Positions 61,516 through 64,000 of a stretch of DNA of 64,000 bases are shown here, one piece after another. The position numbers and the translations under genes are program-made. How positions within the stretch are numbered: the stretch's first letter is position 1; each line of letters opens with the position of its first letter. The stretch comes from Prostheceraeus crozeri (lineage: Eukaryota; Platyhelminthes; Polycladida; Euryleptidae): NCBI GenBank assembly GCA_907163375.1, contig CAJQUW010011065.1, forward strand, positions 310,001 to 374,000, read 5' to 3'. The notes beneath the pieces are model-generated. The model worked only from the letters and a program-made list of their open reading frames with translations. It was not told the DNA's origin and did not search any database.

Positions 61516-64000
61516 ATGGATACGAGTATCACGAGAAAAATTGAATCTTATCGCGTCTCTGCCAAGATGGAGGAAACTCTCATTGAGCAATGTAAGTTTT
61601 TGTGTGATGGGGCAAGGATGCAGGTTGTGCTAATAAAACTCTTGAACTAACATCATTCGGTTACCATGTGTGTTGAGCATAGGAATTAATTTTCATAAAC
61701 CTTTGAATAACATCAAGAATGTAAGAATCATATCCTTACTAATTTTCAACAAAAGACCCTTAACGTCTTTTTACTCCGCGATTTTCTAAAATTTATAATG
61801 CACTCTAATATCTCCCTTCGAGAAATCTCTCACCAATATCTCCCTCCCTTTTTTCAGTACAGCAGCGCATCATGAACAGAGAACCTATTCCTGAAGGGGC
61901 ACTTGGTCGAGCCTATGAACGACTGGGAATATGTAAGTATCTTAATGAATGAATGCTGTTATGTGTTCTGTATCATCATGGCTGATAGCATGCATTCTAT
62001 CATTCATCAATCTCATCTCTTTTCCACTCTACAGTTTTGGTAAGGCAGGAGAAGTGGGAGGAAGTCGCGAGGCGGAAATATGATGATGATTTTCCGACCC
62101 TACCCTCTCGCCCATCTACCTCAGCTCCACCATCTGAGCAGCCATCCACCTCGGGTATGGTCATCGCCCAACCTCCACCACCACCCATACCAGCTCCTCG
62201 TCGCCGCATCCCTCCAACACCCAAGCCGCGGACTCTTCCACCCTCGGCTCGCATCCCCCTTCTACCTCCTCTTGAACCATCGGTGATGGCGGAAGTAGAT
62301 TCTCTTGATGGTAAGTTACAGTGATGGTAAAGGGGGACAAGGACTTAAACAAAACGCACGCCACACTTGGAATTGAATAGTCATGTTACTGATCGCTTTC
62401 CTTCCTTTTCTCAACAGATCTCGCAACGGTATTTCTGTGCGATAACGTTCCTAACCGCCCCGCCAACTCTCACATACCACCACCGGCAACAGCAGGCGAC
62501 TTCCCTCCCATCTCCAACAAGTCGGTAGAAATGGAGATCGAGGTGTACGACCACACCATTAAAATGGTAGGTTGAAGATTTCCTCACTCATCTCCCTCGA
62601 ACGTTTGGCTAATAGCATCTTCCTCAATTTCAGGCATCGACTTCATCACCAAAGCCCTCCTTTCTCAAGGAAAGTTTAGAGCTGTTGAGTGAAGGTAGGT
62701 TGTAACAAAACACTAAGACTTTAATAGAGATGATAGAATGATTTCTCTTTTAGGTGATGCTAGTTCCAGCTCAACACTATCGCGGGAAGGTGACGAGCGG
62801 GAATGTGCTGACTGTGGGCACATCTTCATGAGGAAACGCGATCTGCTCCGACACATCAGACAACGTGTGTGTCAACCCAAGTCGCCATCAATCTCCCGAG
62901 GTGAGGATGACTCTATTGAACACGTCTCCTTTACTTGCGACTTCTGCATTCAATCATTTGAGTCACATTTTGAATTATCTTCACATAGACTTCGACATAC
63001 ACACACGAACGATACCTACACCAACGGTACCTCCTCTATCCGACTCTCTGAAGTGTCGATAAATAATTTAGTGAGGAACTACCAGATGGAATCCTCAGAA
63101 ACCATTGCTAACTTTGAGGAATGGTTTCATCAAAATTCATCATTGATAGAAGCGCTCTTCAACAATTTAGACAATTTTAGAATGAAGGCGCTCATCTATC
63201 TCAAAATAAAATATGTAAAAATCGACCACCATACTGGTCAAATAGTAGAGAGGTTGGAGTTTCACATACCCTCCTCTCCCGCTACAGAAGTAATCGATGA
63301 AGATTCTTGGTTAAATTTTCATATCCAAGGACTAAAACTAAATATAGTTAAATTCAACGAACGCGATAGTGGTCTCATTTTTGATGGTATAGAATCTGCC
63401 AAGTTTAAAATCAATTTGCTAGAAAGTTATAGTGGGCGAGGCTCCTTTAAACTTCCGAAAAGTTTAAAAAATAAAAAAGCAGTCGTTTCTGTAGATTGTG
63501 AATCGCAATGTTTTAAGTATGCAGTGTTATCCATTCTCCACTACAATGATGTAAATGATAATCGTTTCCGTAGAAGTAAGTATCAAGAGTGGGAAAATGA
63601 ATTAAAGTTTGATGACTGCAATAGTGAAGATATGAAATTGAAAGATATAGAGAAATTTGAGAAATTAAATAAAATTAAGATAGTGGTACACGTCTGGGAG
63701 AAAGGGCTAAAAGGCGTTAGGTATAACAACCGCCAAAGTAGCTATGATCGAGTTGTCAACCTCTTGCTAGTGTATGAGGACAATACTCAACAGTGGCATT
63801 ACTGTGGTATTCCAAAAATTCATCGCCTTTACAACCATATACAAAAATCGATTAAAGGTGAACATTTCATATGCGATCGCTGCACACGACCATTTTGGTC
63901 GAAAAATAAATTTCTAAGTCATTATGAATGGTGCAAGCGGGGTAAACTACAAATAGAGCGCATGCCCAAAGATAAGGAGTTTTCATATAGAGAGAATGGT
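61516..64000 (+). CDS. Spliced PolB gene of a second Polinton-like element (partial)
   Basis: After a TATA promoter and non-coding first exon, short coding exons separated by about five further small GT-AG introns lead to a long open exon (62754 to the window edge). The early exons give a helical start, then a Pro-rich linker (PPPPPIPAPRRR). The long exon has two zinc fingers (CADCGHIF...RHIRQ; CDFCIQSF...HRLRH). It then shows the Polinton PolB N-terminal module seen at 19300-19980: ESQCFKYAVLSILH, KDIEKFEKLNKIKIVV, WHYCGIPKIHRLYN and a third finger, CDRCTRPFW. Exonuclease and polymerase domains must lie beyond 64000. No break is seen in the part present. It could be a live element or a host-adopted gene. 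Confidence 0.75.

Larger units (their letters stand above)
61011..64000 (+). mobile_element. Second Polinton/adintovirus-like element, left portion only
   Basis: Assigned from the PolB N-terminal module, zinc fingers and gene style. Its left end is not identified. It may begin as far left as the tandem array at 49800, since the promoter-exon-module arrangement repeats from 57554. No terminal repeat or target duplication can be recognised, and the right side is outside the window. The part present looks whole. Confidence 0.5.

Overview
This is a metazoan nuclear window, most likely from a marine invertebrate. The evidence is GT-AG introns, Polinton/Maverick, PIF/Harbinger, hAT, Penelope-like and foldback elements, and AT-rich DNA. 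The many TAGGCCTAC and ACATGTACATGT-like words recall echinoderm or hemichordate DNA; that is an impression, not a test. I see no clear single-copy host gene. Almost everything I can name is a mobile element, often nested in another.

Left part, 1-7,577. The first 3.85 kb holds no convincing gene. A complete-looking PIF/Harbinger transposon follows at 3,851-7,404, with terminal inverted repeats, an ATA target duplication, an open HARBI1-like transposase and a two-exon Myb/MADF-like partner gene.

Polinton, 7,578-27,816. This 20.2 kb element has 841/870 bp terminal inverted repeats and an exact 6 bp target duplication (agtagg). It carries a protein-primed PolB, an integrase fused to a phospholipase A2-like domain, an adenain-like protease, a double-jelly-roll major capsid, a single-jelly-roll penton, a packaging ATPase, a second membrane-anchored ATPase, pVI/pX-like small proteins, a fibre-like coiled-coil protein and several unknown proteins. 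It looks nearly whole, with about one break, and young because its terminal repeats are almost identical. It is peppered with GC-rich double hairpins that also lie in frame inside genes.

Middle, 27,989-49,410. An hAT transposon (27,989-34,990, near-perfect 8 bp target duplication) contains a second hAT (32,827-34,587, perfect 8 bp duplication). Then come a 92-nt near-perfect hairpin, a diverged 1.3 kb inverted repeat with a Harbinger-type MITE at its centre, and a 4.1 kb foldback element inserted in a retroelement-derived gene. A 5'-truncated Penelope-like element closes the region.

Right part, 49,450-64,000. GC-rich minisatellites lead into a 7.7 kb composite array of about 18 units (about 327 and 487 bp). 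It ends at a CRE + TATA promoter. The next 4 kb are dense in repeated structured sequence: five diverged copies of a roughly 200-nt module, several C(UUCG)G hairpins, and about ten hairpins with different stems but the same CTAT loop. Splice sites, TATA boxes and short ORFs lie among them. This leads into a spliced PolB gene of a second Polinton-like element that runs off the window. The leader region and the double-hairpin family are the best candidates here for undescribed biology.
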